DNA from: Leptospirales bacterium
GTDB taxonomy: Bacteria; Spirochaetota; Leptospiria; Leptospirales; Leptospiraceae
Length of the DNA: 64,000 nucleotides
Direction: 5' to 3'
Assembly: GCA_013297885.1 (NCBI GenBank)
Contig: JAAFIR010000006.1
Span: forward strand, 79,430 to 143,429
Shown here: positions 52,239 to 61,124 of the stretch, in pieces
How the letters are laid out: the number at the start of each line of letters is the position of its first letter
How positions within the stretch are numbered: the stretch's first letter is position 1
The notes under the pieces: model-generated
Databases searched by the model: none
What the model was told of the DNA's origin: nothing
What the model saw: only the letters and a program-made list of their open reading frames with translations
Made by a program: the position numbers and the translations under genes

Positions 52239-53963
52239 ATGTCAAATGAAACTCCTTACCTCAGTATTGTTGCAGCTTCAAGAAATGACGATCATGGTGG
52301 AAATCCATTAGTTCGTACCCAGATATTTATTGATTCTTTTTTGGAGCAATGTGAGAAATTTAAAATCAAAGCTGAGTTAATTCTTATTGATTGGAATCCA
52401 CCAAAAGAAAAAGTTCCTCTTTCAAATGTTATTTCATGGCAAAAGTCAAATGAATATGTTGATTGTAAAGTAATAACTGTACCCAATGAAATACATCGAA
52501 CAATTCGATATAGCGATAGATTTCCATTTTACCAAATGATTGCTAAAAATGTTGGAATTCGAAGAGCAAAAGGTGAGTTTATATTAGCAACCAATATTGA
52601 TATATTATTCTCTTCGGAATTAATGGAGTTTATTTCAAAAAAGAATTTGAAAAAAGGAAATGTTTATAGATGTGATAGAGTTGATATTGATCCTTCAATA
52701 AGTGCTGCATTTACTCAAGAAGAAAAAATGTTTTATTGCAAAACAGAATCAAATATTGTTAGATGGAATAAAAGATATACTGAAAAAGAAGTTTTTATTA
52801 AAAGTAAATACTACCAAGAAGATGAAGTTGATGGCGTAAAGCTTGAAGTATTAAAAAATGGATCGCCTTTTTATTATCTAAACACTTTTGCATGTGGTGA
52901 TTTTACTATGCTTCACAAAGATGATTGGAATAAAATTAAAGGTTATTCTGAAATGGAAAGTTATTCTTTACATATTGATAGTATGTGCATTTATTCATGT
53001 GTAAGAAATGAAATTAATGAAGTATCTTTTCAAGCACCACTTTGTTGTTATCATATTGAACATTCCATTGGTTCAGGATGGACACCTGAAGGTGAGCAGA
53101 AATTGTATTCAAGACTTTATTCAATGGGTGTATCTATTCCAGATATCGAAATTCTTCATGAATATATTGATGAAAACTGTCAAAATGATAAAAAAATTAT
53201 TTTTAATAATGATGACTGGGGTTTTAATAAAGTAGCATTTAATGAAGTTTTATGTGATAAAATTGGGATCAACCAAATATTAAAATCAGATATAAATTTA
53301 ATTAATAAAATGAGTTTAGAAGATAAAATAAAACCTTCAGGATTAATTGAATATGATTGGGATATACTTGCCCAAATTAGTTACAGAAAAAATATTGGTC
53401 AAACTAAATTTGAATCAATTTGTTATCTTTCTTTTGAAGGTAAATTTGATTATAATAATCCGATTATAAAAAAACAAAAATGTAGTGATACAAGTTTCAG
53501 TTTTTTATATGAATTTGATTTGCGAGAAGATTTAACAGTAGATTCTATTTCTTGGATAGCAGCATCACAAAAGTTGTGTAAAGTTAAACTGGATAAAATT
53601 CAACTTATTTCTCAAACCGGAGAATATATCGATTTTCCATTAAATAGATTCCAAACTCAAGGTTTGATAAGTGAAGAGGGTGAGATACAATTCTATACTG
53701 CCCATTGTGTGAGTTTGTTATATAATGTTAATGAATTTGGAAAAATAAAAGGATTTTTAGTTGAAGGGAAAATAACATTTGTTGATCCTTATGAAAATTT
53801 CCTTTTTATTAAAAATTATGTAGATGGTTTTCACGAGTCTAAAAAAATTATTTATGATCTACAACAACCAAAACCTGAATCAATTATCCCGCAAAAAACT
53901 TTTAAATCTACTTTTAAAAACATTTTTAACTTCCCTTTAAATTTGTTTAGAAAACTGTTTTAA
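52239..53963 (+). CDS. Probable GT-A glycosyltransferase with long C-terminal region
   Basis: A 574-residue protein. Residues about 1-260 look like a GT2-type domain: YLSIVAASRNDDHGGNPLVR, AELILIDWNPPKEK, AKNVGIRRAKGEFILATNID and a DxD-like NIDILFS. CGDFTMLHKDDWNKIKGY near 220-240 corresponds to the acceptor half. The last 200 residues are predicted beta-rich and unassigned, perhaps a carbohydrate-binding domain. It ends with a basic FRKLF tail that may touch the membrane. I do not know its specificity. Confidence 0.68.
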   Translation: MSNETPYLSIVAASRNDDHGGNPLVRTQIFIDSFLEQCEKFKIKAELILIDWNPPKEKVPLSNVISWQKSNEYVDCKVITVPNEIHRTIRYSDRFPFYQMIAKNVGIRRAKGEFILATNIDILFSSELMEFISKKNLKKGNVYRCDRVDIDPSISAAFTQEEKMFYCKTESNIVRWNKRYTEKEVFIKSKYYQEDEVDGVKLEVLKNGSPFYYLNTFACGDFTMLHKDDWNKIKGYSEMESYSLHIDSMCIYSCVRNEINEVSFQAPLCCYHIEHSIGSGWTPEGEQKLYSRLYSMGVSIPDIEILHEYIDENCQNDKKIIFNNDDWGFNKVAFNEVLCDKIGINQILKSDINLINKMSLEDKIKPSGLIEYDWDILAQISYRKNIGQTKFESICYLSFEGKFDYNNPIIKKQKCSDTSFSFLYEFDLREDLTVDSISWIAASQKLCKVKLDKIQLISQTGEYIDFPLNRFQTQGLISEEGEIQFYTAHCVSLLYNVNEFGKIKGFLVEGKITFVDPYENFLFIKNYVDGFHESKKIIYDLQQPKPESIIPQKTFKSTFKNIFNFPLNLFRKLF

Positions 53964-54030
53964 AAATTATTAAAAACAAATAATAATATTCATTTACATA
54001 AAAATTAATAAATAAAGGCAATAGTATTAT

Positions 54031-55182
54031 ATGAAAATTCTATATGATTATCAAACTTTTTATATCCAAGATTTTGGAGGGATCTCAAGGTTATTTTTTG
54101 AGCTTTTAAATTCTTATAAAAATACTTCTATTCAAACTAAATTAGGTTTACTTAGATCAGATAATCATTATATTTCAACTTCAAATGATTTTTTAATAAA
54201 AAGAAAAATTAGACATCAAAACTGGCTGGTTCCAATTCATTTTCCAGGTAAAGGAACAATGTTTAAAATCCTAGAAGATAAAAAATTTTTAGGACAAGGT
54301 GCCGAAAAAAAAAATTGTCTTAATTTACTAGAAGAGAATGATTTTGATATTTTTCATCCAACTTATTACGATGACTATTTTTTTGAAAAAATTAAAAAAC
54401 CTTTCATCATAACTATTTACGATTTAATTCATGAAAAATTTGCTGGCTATTTTAGTTATAAAGATATTGGTTTAGTTAATAAAAAAAATATTCTTGAAAA
54501 AGCAAAACTCATAATTGCTATTTCTGAGAACACAAAAAAAGATATAATTGATATATATAAAATAAATCCTGATAAAATAAAAGTTACTCACTTAGCAAAT
54601 TCTTTAGTGGAAAATAAAAATACTATAACAAGTATTCCTTTTTTGAATTTTATGAAAAATTATATTCTATTTGTTGGGAATCGTTTTTTGTATAAAAATT
54701 TTAAAAAATTTATAACAGCTATTGCACCTCTTTTAAAAAATGACTTATATCTTATTGCTGCAGGTGGAAATGAGTTTGATGCACAAGAAAAACAAAACTT
54801 AATTGAATTAGGTATCGAATCTAGAGTTGTGTACTTTCCTATTCATAATGATGATGAACTTCTTCAATTGTATAAAAATGCATCTCTTTTTGTTTTCCCA
54901 TCTTTATATGAAGGATTTGGAATTCCCATTTTAGAAGCTTTTGCTTCTAATTGCCCTGTAGCTTGTAGTGATACAAGCTCATTGCCTGAAGTAGCAGGTA
55001 ATGCTGCATTTTATTTTGATCCTACAAATGAAAAATCAATTTTTGAAGAAGTGAAAAAAGCATTGAGCTCTCAGAGCGAAATTAAAAATAAAATAGAACT
55101 CGGTCAAGCAAGACTTGAAAATTTTTCTTGGGAAAAAACTGCCAATGAAACCCTAAAAGTTTATGAGGAAGCAATAAAATAA
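54031..55182 (+). CDS. Family 4 glycosyltransferase
   Basis: A 383-residue GT-B enzyme: MKILYDYQTFYIQDFGGISR at the N-terminus, IAISENTKKDIIDIYKINPD in the interdomain region, YILFVGNRFLYKNFKKFI and the C-terminal nucleotide-sugar site with the E-x7-E motif in PSLYEGFGIPILEAFASNCP, then VAGNAAFYFDPTNE. This is a mannosyl- or rhamnosyltransferase-like GT4 of the kind found in O-antigen loci. The gene follows a 67-nt gap after the preceding gene, with no clear terminator. Confidence 0.9.
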   Translation: MKILYDYQTFYIQDFGGISRLFFELLNSYKNTSIQTKLGLLRSDNHYISTSNDFLIKRKIRHQNWLVPIHFPGKGTMFKILEDKKFLGQGAEKKNCLNLLEENDFDIFHPTYYDDYFFEKIKKPFIITIYDLIHEKFAGYFSYKDIGLVNKKNILEKAKLIIAISENTKKDIIDIYKINPDKIKVTHLANSLVENKNTITSIPFLNFMKNYILFVGNRFLYKNFKKFITAIAPLLKNDLYLIAAGGNEFDAQEKQNLIELGIESRVVYFPIHNDDELLQLYKNASLFVFPSLYEGFGIPILEAFASNCPVACSDTSSLPEVAGNAAFYFDPTNEKSIFEEVKKALSSQSEIKNKIELGQARLENFSWEKTANETLKVYEEAIK

Positions 55183-55185
55183 TTT

Positions 55186-56025
55186 ATGAATACAGAAACT
55201 ATTTTTTCAATTATTACTCCAACTTTTAATCAGGGGAAATTTATAAAAAAAACTATTGAAAGTATTATTTCTCAAGAAGGAAATTTCTTTATAGATTATA
55301 TAATTTTAGATGGCTTATCAAAAGATGAAACAGTTGAAATTATTAAAGAAGAATCTAGTAAGTTAATTAAAATAGGTTCTCCTATTAAAATTAATAATAT
55401 TGAATTTTATAAAAAAGAAAATACAGTTTTTTGTAAAGGGATTTCATTTAGGTGGTTATCTGAAAAAGATAAAGGTCAAAGTGATGCAATCAATAAAGGG
55501 TTTAAGATGGCAATAGGAAATTATATTGCTTGGTTGAACTCTGATGACTATTATACTCATAATAAAGTATTGTCAGTAGTTGATCAAAATTTGAAAAATA
55601 ATAATATCGTTTATGGTGGAGCAATTGCTAAAGATAAAGATGGAAAAGAAATGTGGAGACATAACCCCAAAGAATTTAGTTTTTATAGTTCTTTATTTAA
55701 TCAAGAAGGCATTCCTCAACCATCAATTTTTTGGAGAAGAGAAGTCTTTGAAAAAGTTGGTTTTTTAAATGAAACGCTTCATTATGGAATGGATTATGAT
55801 TATTGGTGGAGAATGTTACATTTACGGTTTAACTTTTATAGAATAGATGATTTTTTATCTGTTCAAGTTTATCACCCAGATTCTAAAAGTAGTCAAGGTG
55901 ATTCTATGTTTGAAGCATTTAAACCTGAAGAGATTATCCTAAAAACTAAATATAGAAACTCACTTGGATTAAAGAAATATTTTTACATTATAAAGAAAAG
56001 AATAAGTGATATTTTAAAAAAATGA
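55186..56025 (+). CDS. Family 2 glycosyltransferase
   Basis: A 279-residue GT2 enzyme: FSIITPTFNQGKFIKKTIES, IDYIILDGLSKDETVEI, WLSEKDKGQSDAINKGFKMA and the DxD-like AWLNSDDYYTHN. Downstream, PQPSIFWRREVFEKVG and GMDYDYWWRM are typical of the WbbD/EpsE group. It starts 3 nt after the GT4 stop and overlaps the next gene by 4 nt. Cytoplasmic. Confidence 0.9.
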   Translation: MNTETIFSIITPTFNQGKFIKKTIESIISQEGNFFIDYIILDGLSKDETVEIIKEESSKLIKIGSPIKINNIEFYKKENTVFCKGISFRWLSEKDKGQSDAINKGFKMAIGNYIAWLNSDDYYTHNKVLSVVDQNLKNNNIVYGGAIAKDKDGKEMWRHNPKEFSFYSSLFNQEGIPQPSIFWRREVFEKVGFLNETLHYGMDYDYWWRMLHLRFNFYRIDDFLSVQVYHPDSKSSQGDSMFEAFKPEEIILKTKYRNSLGLKKYFYIIKKRISDILKK

Positions 56026-56942
56026 AAACTCCAATTTTATTTTTAGTTTTTAATCGCCCAGAAGAAACAAAAATTGTTTTTGATAGAATTAAACTAGTTA
56101 AACCGGAATTTTTATATATAGCAGCAGATGGTCCCAGAAAAAATAAAGATGGTGAAATTGATAAATGTAACCAAGTAAAAAATTTAATCTTAGAAAATAT
56201 AAATTGGGAATGTAAAGTCAAAACTCTATTTAGAGATGAAAATTTGGGTTGTCGCAATGCTGTAAGTTCAGCTATAGATTGGTTTTTTAAAGAAGTTGAA
56301 GAAGGTATAATTATTGAAGATGATGTTTTGCCTTCTATAAGTTTTTTTAAATTTTGTGAAGAATTACTTTTGAAGTATAGAGATGATAGTAGAGTAGGTA
56401 TGATTTCTGGAATTAATTTTGGTTTTGGTTATAAAAGAAATTCTGATTCATATTATTTTTCACGATATTCACATATTTGGGGTTGGGCTAGCTGGAGAAG
56501 AGCTTGGGAAGGTTACCAAGTGAATATGGAAGATTATAAATTATTTAATGAAGAAGATAAGTTAGGAGATATTTTTCAAAATCCTGTTGAATATAATTTC
56601 TGGAAACAGATTTTTAATTCTGTAGCTTCTCAAAATTTTAATACTTGGGATTATCAATTAGTTTTTCATAATTTTAAAAATTCTAGACTTAATATAATTC
56701 CTAATGTTAATTTAATAACAAATATTGGTTTTAATCAAAATGCAACTCATACCTTTACAAAAAATCAATATGCAAATCAAATTGCAGAAGAAATTTTTTT
56801 TCCCATTCAACATCCTAAATTTATTCTTCTAGATGAAAAAAGTAGCGAAAGCTCAAGAAATTCTTTTCTTCCAAAAATAAAAGTTGAAGAATTACTAAAA
56901 AAAACTAATTTTTTACAAAAGTTAATTAATCTTTTCAAATAA
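56022..56942 (+). CDS. HlpA/GNT-I-like glycosyltransferase
   Basis: A 306-residue GT-A type protein: PILFLVFNRPEETKIVFDRI, YIAADGPRKNKDGEIDKC, RDENLGCRNAVSSAIDWFF and the EDD motif GIIIEDDVLPSISFFKF. This resembles the GNT-I-type (GT13-like) bacterial proteins annotated HlpA. WGWASWRRAWEGY is conserved in the family. Overlaps the preceding gene by 4 nt. Confidence 0.83.
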   Translation: MKTPILFLVFNRPEETKIVFDRIKLVKPEFLYIAADGPRKNKDGEIDKCNQVKNLILENINWECKVKTLFRDENLGCRNAVSSAIDWFFKEVEEGIIIEDDVLPSISFFKFCEELLLKYRDDSRVGMISGINFGFGYKRNSDSYYFSRYSHIWGWASWRRAWEGYQVNMEDYKLFNEEDKLGDIFQNPVEYNFWKQIFNSVASQNFNTWDYQLVFHNFKNSRLNIIPNVNLITNIGFNQNATHTFTKNQYANQIAEEIFFPIQHPKFILLDEKSSESSRNSFLPKIKVEELLKKTNFLQKLINLFK

Positions 56943-56966
56943 TAAATAATACTGAGGAATAATGAA

Positions 56967-57797
56967 ATGTTAAAAAAAATAATATTAAATTTTGTAGATA
57001 AGCTTGGCTATACACTTTTAAAAAAAGGTCAGCAATTAGAAGGAATTATTACATTAGATAAATTAAGAATTTCTCAGATGTCAATAATTTTAGATAAAAT
57101 AAATTATTTTGAAGACAAAATAAAATTTGTAGAATTATATAAGTTAGATGATACCGAATCTTTTTATGTTATTAAAAATAATACATGTTTAAATCAAGCA
57201 ACAGTATTTTATATACAAAATAAAGTTAGTGACCTAAGATTAAATTTTGATTATAATCAAAAAAAAGATTTAAACAAACTTAAGAATAAGTACAATAAAA
57301 TTCATTATGGAAGTGGAGAAAATATTCTTAAGGATTGGTTGAATACAGATTTTATTGAACTGGATTTTGAAAATTATTTAAAGTTAAATTTATGTGATAA
57401 ACAACCATTTGAAGAAAACAGTTTTTCTTTTGCTTTCTCTGAAGATTTTTTAGAGCATATAAATCAAGATGATTCAATTTTATTTTTAACTGAAGCTTAT
57501 AATGTTTTAAAAGTTGGTGGAGTATTAAGACTTTCTTTTCCGGGACTTGAAGGTGTTTTAAAAAAACATTTCAGGAAAGAAAATGTCAGGCATTTTAATT
57601 TAAAACTGGAAGCTTATAAATATTGGGATCATATTCATTTTTATTCAAAAGAAGAACTTGTCTTAGTTGCTACTTCAATTGGTTTTACTAAAATTGAATT
57701 TGTTGAATACGGAAAATCAAATTATAAAGAGTTACAAAATCTTGATACTCGTGATACCCAAATAGGTTTAAATACTTATGTTGAGTTAACTAAATAA
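56967..57797 (+). CDS. SAM-dependent methyltransferase (type 11)
   Basis: A 276-residue protein. Residues about 105-240 form a class I methyltransferase of the Methyltransf_11 kind: KIHYGSGENILKDWLNTDFI, then SEDFLEHINQDDSILFLTEA and YNVLKVGGVLRLSFPG. The catalytic domain starts late, leaving an N-terminal helical part of about 100 residues. This set is typical of methyltransferases acting on glycans near the end of O-antigen clusters. The glycine-rich SAM site is shortened to YGSGENIL. Confidence 0.8.
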   Translation: MLKKIILNFVDKLGYTLLKKGQQLEGIITLDKLRISQMSIILDKINYFEDKIKFVELYKLDDTESFYVIKNNTCLNQATVFYIQNKVSDLRLNFDYNQKKDLNKLKNKYNKIHYGSGENILKDWLNTDFIELDFENYLKLNLCDKQPFEENSFSFAFSEDFLEHINQDDSILFLTEAYNVLKVGGVLRLSFPGLEGVLKKHFRKENVRHFNLKLEAYKYWDHIHFYSKEELVLVATSIGFTKIEFVEYGKSNYKELQNLDTRDTQIGLNTYVELTK

Positions 57798-57815
57798 TTT
57801 TTTTATGGATAAGAA

Positions 57816-58694
57816 ATGAATATCGTTGAAGAAACTAACTGTAGATTGTGCAATTCTAAAACTGAAAAAGTTTTTATATCAAAAATTTTATTAAAATATG
57901 ATATAAACTTTTTTCAATGTAAAAATTGTAAACTATTACAATCTGAAAAACCTTATTGGTTAGATGAAGCTTATAATGATGCAATTTCAATTTTAGATAC
58001 AGGAATTTTTTTACGTAATAATGAAAATTTAAAAAAAATTCTCACTTTAATTTCAAATTTGAATATTTTAACTTCCCCAAAAAAAAATAAAATTTTGAAC
58101 TTTTTTAAAAAAGAAAAACCAGAATCCTTTACTGGTAAAATTTTAGATTATGGTGGTGGATATGGAATTTTAGTAAGATTATTAAGAGATACTGGAATTG
58201 ATGCATTTTGGTTTGATAAATATGCTCAAAATATTTTTGCTAAAGGTTTTGAATTTAATAAGTCTGAAAACTATAATATTGCTGTTGCTTTTGAATTATT
58301 TGAACACTTTGATGAGCCATTTAAAAATATAACAGAAATTCTTGAACTTAGTAAATTTGACTTTTTAATTTTTAGTACACTCAATTATGGCAATGATGTC
58401 CCTGGAAAAGATTGGTGGTATTATGTTTTTGAAGGTGGACAACATATTTGTTTTTATAATTCAGAAACATTTAAAACAATAGAAAAAATTTTTGATTGTA
58501 AAATCTATTCAATTAATGATGATTTTCATATACTTTCCACAAAATATAAAGAAATTGATCTGAACGATTTAAAATTTCTTTTTCAAAATATGAACGAAAA
58601 CTACTCAGAAATTATAAAGTTGTATAATTCAAAAACCTTCCCTGATCATATGTATTTAAAAGAAGCTCTGAATACAAAAAAAGCTTCAAAGTAA
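57816..58694 (+). CDS. SAM-dependent methyltransferase with N-terminal zinc ribbon
   Basis: A 292-residue protein. Two intact C-x2-C pairs at the start (NCRLCNSK and CKNCKLLQ) form a zinc ribbon of the sugar methyltransferase kind. SAM motif ILDYGGGYGILVRLLRDTGI follows, then IAVAFELFEHFDEPFKNITE, and the end is WWYYVFEGGQHICFYNSETF. The SAM-binding DYGGGYG is well kept. It is preceded by GGATAAG. The frame continues in phase after the stop into a glycosyltransferase remnant. Confidence 0.83.
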   Translation: MNIVEETNCRLCNSKTEKVFISKILLKYDINFFQCKNCKLLQSEKPYWLDEAYNDAISILDTGIFLRNNENLKKILTLISNLNILTSPKKNKILNFFKKEKPESFTGKILDYGGGYGILVRLLRDTGIDAFWFDKYAQNIFAKGFEFNKSENYNIAVAFELFEHFDEPFKNITEILELSKFDFLIFSTLNYGNDVPGKDWWYYVFEGGQHICFYNSETFKTIEKIFDCKIYSINDDFHILSTKYKEIDLNDLKFLFQNMNENYSEIIKLYNSKTFPDHMYLKEALNTKKASK

Positions 58695-59033
58695 CTTAAT
58701 GAACAAAAAAAAATCCTAAAATTCATAATTCCTATTTTAAAAGATAATGAGAATTTGAAATTTTTTAAAAATAAATTTAATGAATTTGAAAAGCAAATAA
58801 GAAATAAAAATCTAGAATTCAATTTTATGGATGAAGATACAATCTCTAATTCAGTTGAAATAAATAAATCTTTCAAGAGAAGAATTATTAAAAATAATTT
58901 AAAACCATATACAGTATATTTATTTAGAATGCTAGACCAGAAAAGAATGAGAAGTAAATTTCATATTAAACAGAAAATTGGTTTTAATTCTATCAAGTCA
59001 AAAAAAGTCTGGAGTCTGTTTTGCATTTTTTAA
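58695..59033 (+). pseudogene. Remnant of a GT2 glycosyltransferase
   Basis: An uninterrupted 112-codon frame without a start codon at its beginning follows the methyltransferase stop in phase. It reads KFIIPILKDNENLKFFKNKF and later FNFMDEDTISNSVEI, which parallels GT2 N-termini: a V-[IV]-P-x2-[NK]-[ED]-E start and the DDGSxDxS motif about 35 residues later. The motif is degenerate (MDEDTISNS), and the rest is short. A TTG in frame at 58755 has no good ribosome-binding site. This is probably a decayed gene; a short real protein cannot be excluded. Confidence 0.45.
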
Positions 59034-60754
59034 AAAAGAATAAAACTCTATTCGCTATAATCTTTATAGTTTTTGGTATTATTTTTATTATCAAAAATAA
59101 AATTCTTTTGGAAGCCAACTTTAAGTTTAGTGAAGTTATCCTTTTTTCAATTGGAGTCTGTTTGATTTTTTTTGAAAATAGATTAACCCGAAGTAAAACA
59201 TATTATTTGTTTATTTTTACTCTTTTGTTTGCTTTAATATATTATTCATACAAAGATTGCTTTTCTGCTACTTGGTATATAGTTGATGACCATATAATGG
59301 CTGAATTTCAGCTATTTATTAAGGATAGAAAAAAAAGCTTTACTGAAATCTTTTGTAAAGGAACTTACGGAGGAATAGATGCCTTTTGTTCTCCTTCAGA
59401 TACTATTAGGTATCACCCTGCAGCTCAGATTGTACATTTCCTAAAACAAATATTTTTTGCAGAAAATCATTTGTATTGGTTTATCGAAAAATTTTTAGTT
59501 GTTAGTTCTTCGATTTTATTAGTATTTTATCTCGTTTCTAGATTTTTTGGAATAAGTTTTTCATTTTTTTTTACAATTGTTGTTTTTTCACAAAAATACT
59601 TTAGTAGTTTTTTTGTAATGCATATGCCAAGTGAAAATTATGGATTGTTGAGCTATGCAATCTGCACTTTATGTGCTTACAAATTGTTATCAAATAAACT
59701 CTCTGTTAAGAAATATTACTTCTATTGGATTCTACTGGGAATATTTACTTTGATTGGGATTGGAATGAAAGAAAATTTAATTGTTCTTATTTTTCCAATT
59801 TGGTTAGTAATGGCTTTTGACATTTATGAAAGAAAAATAAATTTTTTAAATTTATTTTTTAGTATTTCTTCAATTCTACTTGTAGTTTTAATAATTTATT
59901 CAGTCTTAGTCAATCTATCTAAATCAGGACAGGATATTTATTCACGAGATACAAGCCCAGCATCTAGAATCCCAATGTTATTTTTAGCTATTAAAACAAC
60001 AAAATTTTATATTCTAAGTTTGGTCATCATTTTTGCAATAGCAATTTCAGGTAAATTTTTAAATATTCTAAAGAACTTCTCTTACAGAAATTTAATAATA
60101 TTTTCTTCTATTCAAATTTATAATCTTACTAACTACTATTTTCAATTTGTTTTTTATAATGCTGAAATTCCCGCAGAGAATAGGTATGATTTTCCTGGTA
60201 CAACTGTTTTCCCATTTTTTTGGATTATAAATTTTTACTATTTAAGTTGTTTAGTTAAAGAATATTATTTTATTAATTATTTTAGTTTAAACTTTAAAAA
60301 AGGAATTACTGTTGGTTATTTACTATTAGCTATCCTAAATCCTTTTAATGATCTTAAAATTGCTGCATATAACCAAAAATTAAAAACTAATGATTTTACA
60401 AATAGACTTGGGGAGATTATAAAAAAAGTTAAACAAAACCCAGAATGGGTTATTTCATTTGAGTCTTATGATCCACTTGACTTCGAGCCATTATATTCTA
60501 CAAATTATTTTTTAAGACTTTATGGTGTAAAAAATCCTATAAGTTATAGAACGAATAATTTTAATCTAAATAATGAAACAGGATTTCGAAAAATGCTTGC
60601 TAGCAGTTTGATTTCATGTACTAACCAAGCTAGTTGTATTGGTGGAGCAATTAAAGCTTTACCAAAAGATTATGATAAATGTTATTCTGTATTTTTTAGT
60701 TCTGAAGTTGTTAAAAATAATTGTGAAGGTATTTTAAAAATTAACTACTATTGA
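59021..60754 (+). CDS. GT-C-like membrane protein, tandem paralogue A
   Basis: A 577-residue polytopic protein with about eleven hydrophobic segments. The first long extracytoplasmic loop has WYIVDDHIMAEFQLFIKD, with the Asp-Asp expected at the GT-C catalytic position, then GTYGGIDAFC and RYHPAAQIVHFLKQ. The C-terminal soluble part holds several Cys (SCTNQASCIGG, KCYSVFF, NNCEG) that could form disulfides. TTG 59021 is supported by GGAG 6 nt before it and by alignment of MHFLKKNKTLF with MLDLFKNKKLF of the downstream paralogue. Probable polyprenyl-phosphate-sugar-dependent transferase. Confidence 0.75.
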   Translation: MHFLKKNKTLFAIIFIVFGIIFIIKNKILLEANFKFSEVILFSIGVCLIFFENRLTRSKTYYLFIFTLLFALIYYSYKDCFSATWYIVDDHIMAEFQLFIKDRKKSFTEIFCKGTYGGIDAFCSPSDTIRYHPAAQIVHFLKQIFFAENHLYWFIEKFLVVSSSILLVFYLVSRFFGISFSFFFTIVVFSQKYFSSFFVMHMPSENYGLLSYAICTLCAYKLLSNKLSVKKYYFYWILLGIFTLIGIGMKENLIVLIFPIWLVMAFDIYERKINFLNLFFSISSILLVVLIIYSVLVNLSKSGQDIYSRDTSPASRIPMLFLAIKTTKFYILSLVIIFAIAISGKFLNILKNFSYRNLIIFSSIQIYNLTNYYFQFVFYNAEIPAENRYDFPGTTVFPFFWIINFYYLSCLVKEYYFINYFSLNFKKGITVGYLLLAILNPFNDLKIAAYNQKLKTNDFTNRLGEIIKKVKQNPEWVISFESYDPLDFEPLYSTNYFLRLYGVKNPISYRTNNFNLNNETGFRKMLASSLISCTNQASCIGGAIKALPKDYDKCYSVFFSSEVVKNNCEGILKINYY

Positions 60755-61124
60755 ATTTTTTTCGAAATAATTTTTCTTGGATTTCATAAATATAACCTTG
60801 TCTTTTATTTTAAAAAAATTGTTTAGAAGTTATTAATTATATAAAATTGCTTTTTTTTATATGCCAGCTGCCAAAAGTAATTATCTATTTCTTTTGGCTA
60901 GAAAATCATAACAAGTTACTAAAGGAATAAGTGCTAATTTTTTTCAGACTAAATTAGAAAAAAATTATATATTGATAATCAATATGTTAAGTCAAAAGTA
61001 GTTTCAACATAATAAAAAAAAAGGTTAATATATAACTTAATGAACAAAAATCATAAATTAAAAAACAAAATATTAATTTTTAAATTATTTCAAAATAAAC
61101 CTAAAAGAGTGATGTTCTAAAAGT
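60755..61124. other. 370-bp region between GT-C paralogues, with hairpin, palindrome and repeat
   Basis: No gene is visible apart from a 26-codon mini-ORF (61040-61120) ending 4 nt before the next ATG. The region contains an 8-bp inverted repeat GCCAAAAG / CTTTTGGC (60870-60877 and 60891-60898). It also has a 17-bp palindrome ATATTGAT-A-ATCAATAT (60969-60985). An 18-bp string beginning TAACTTAATGAAC (61033-61050) is repeated exactly at 58692-58709, before the first paralogue's flank. A promoter or terminator here cannot be pinned down. Confidence 0.5.
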
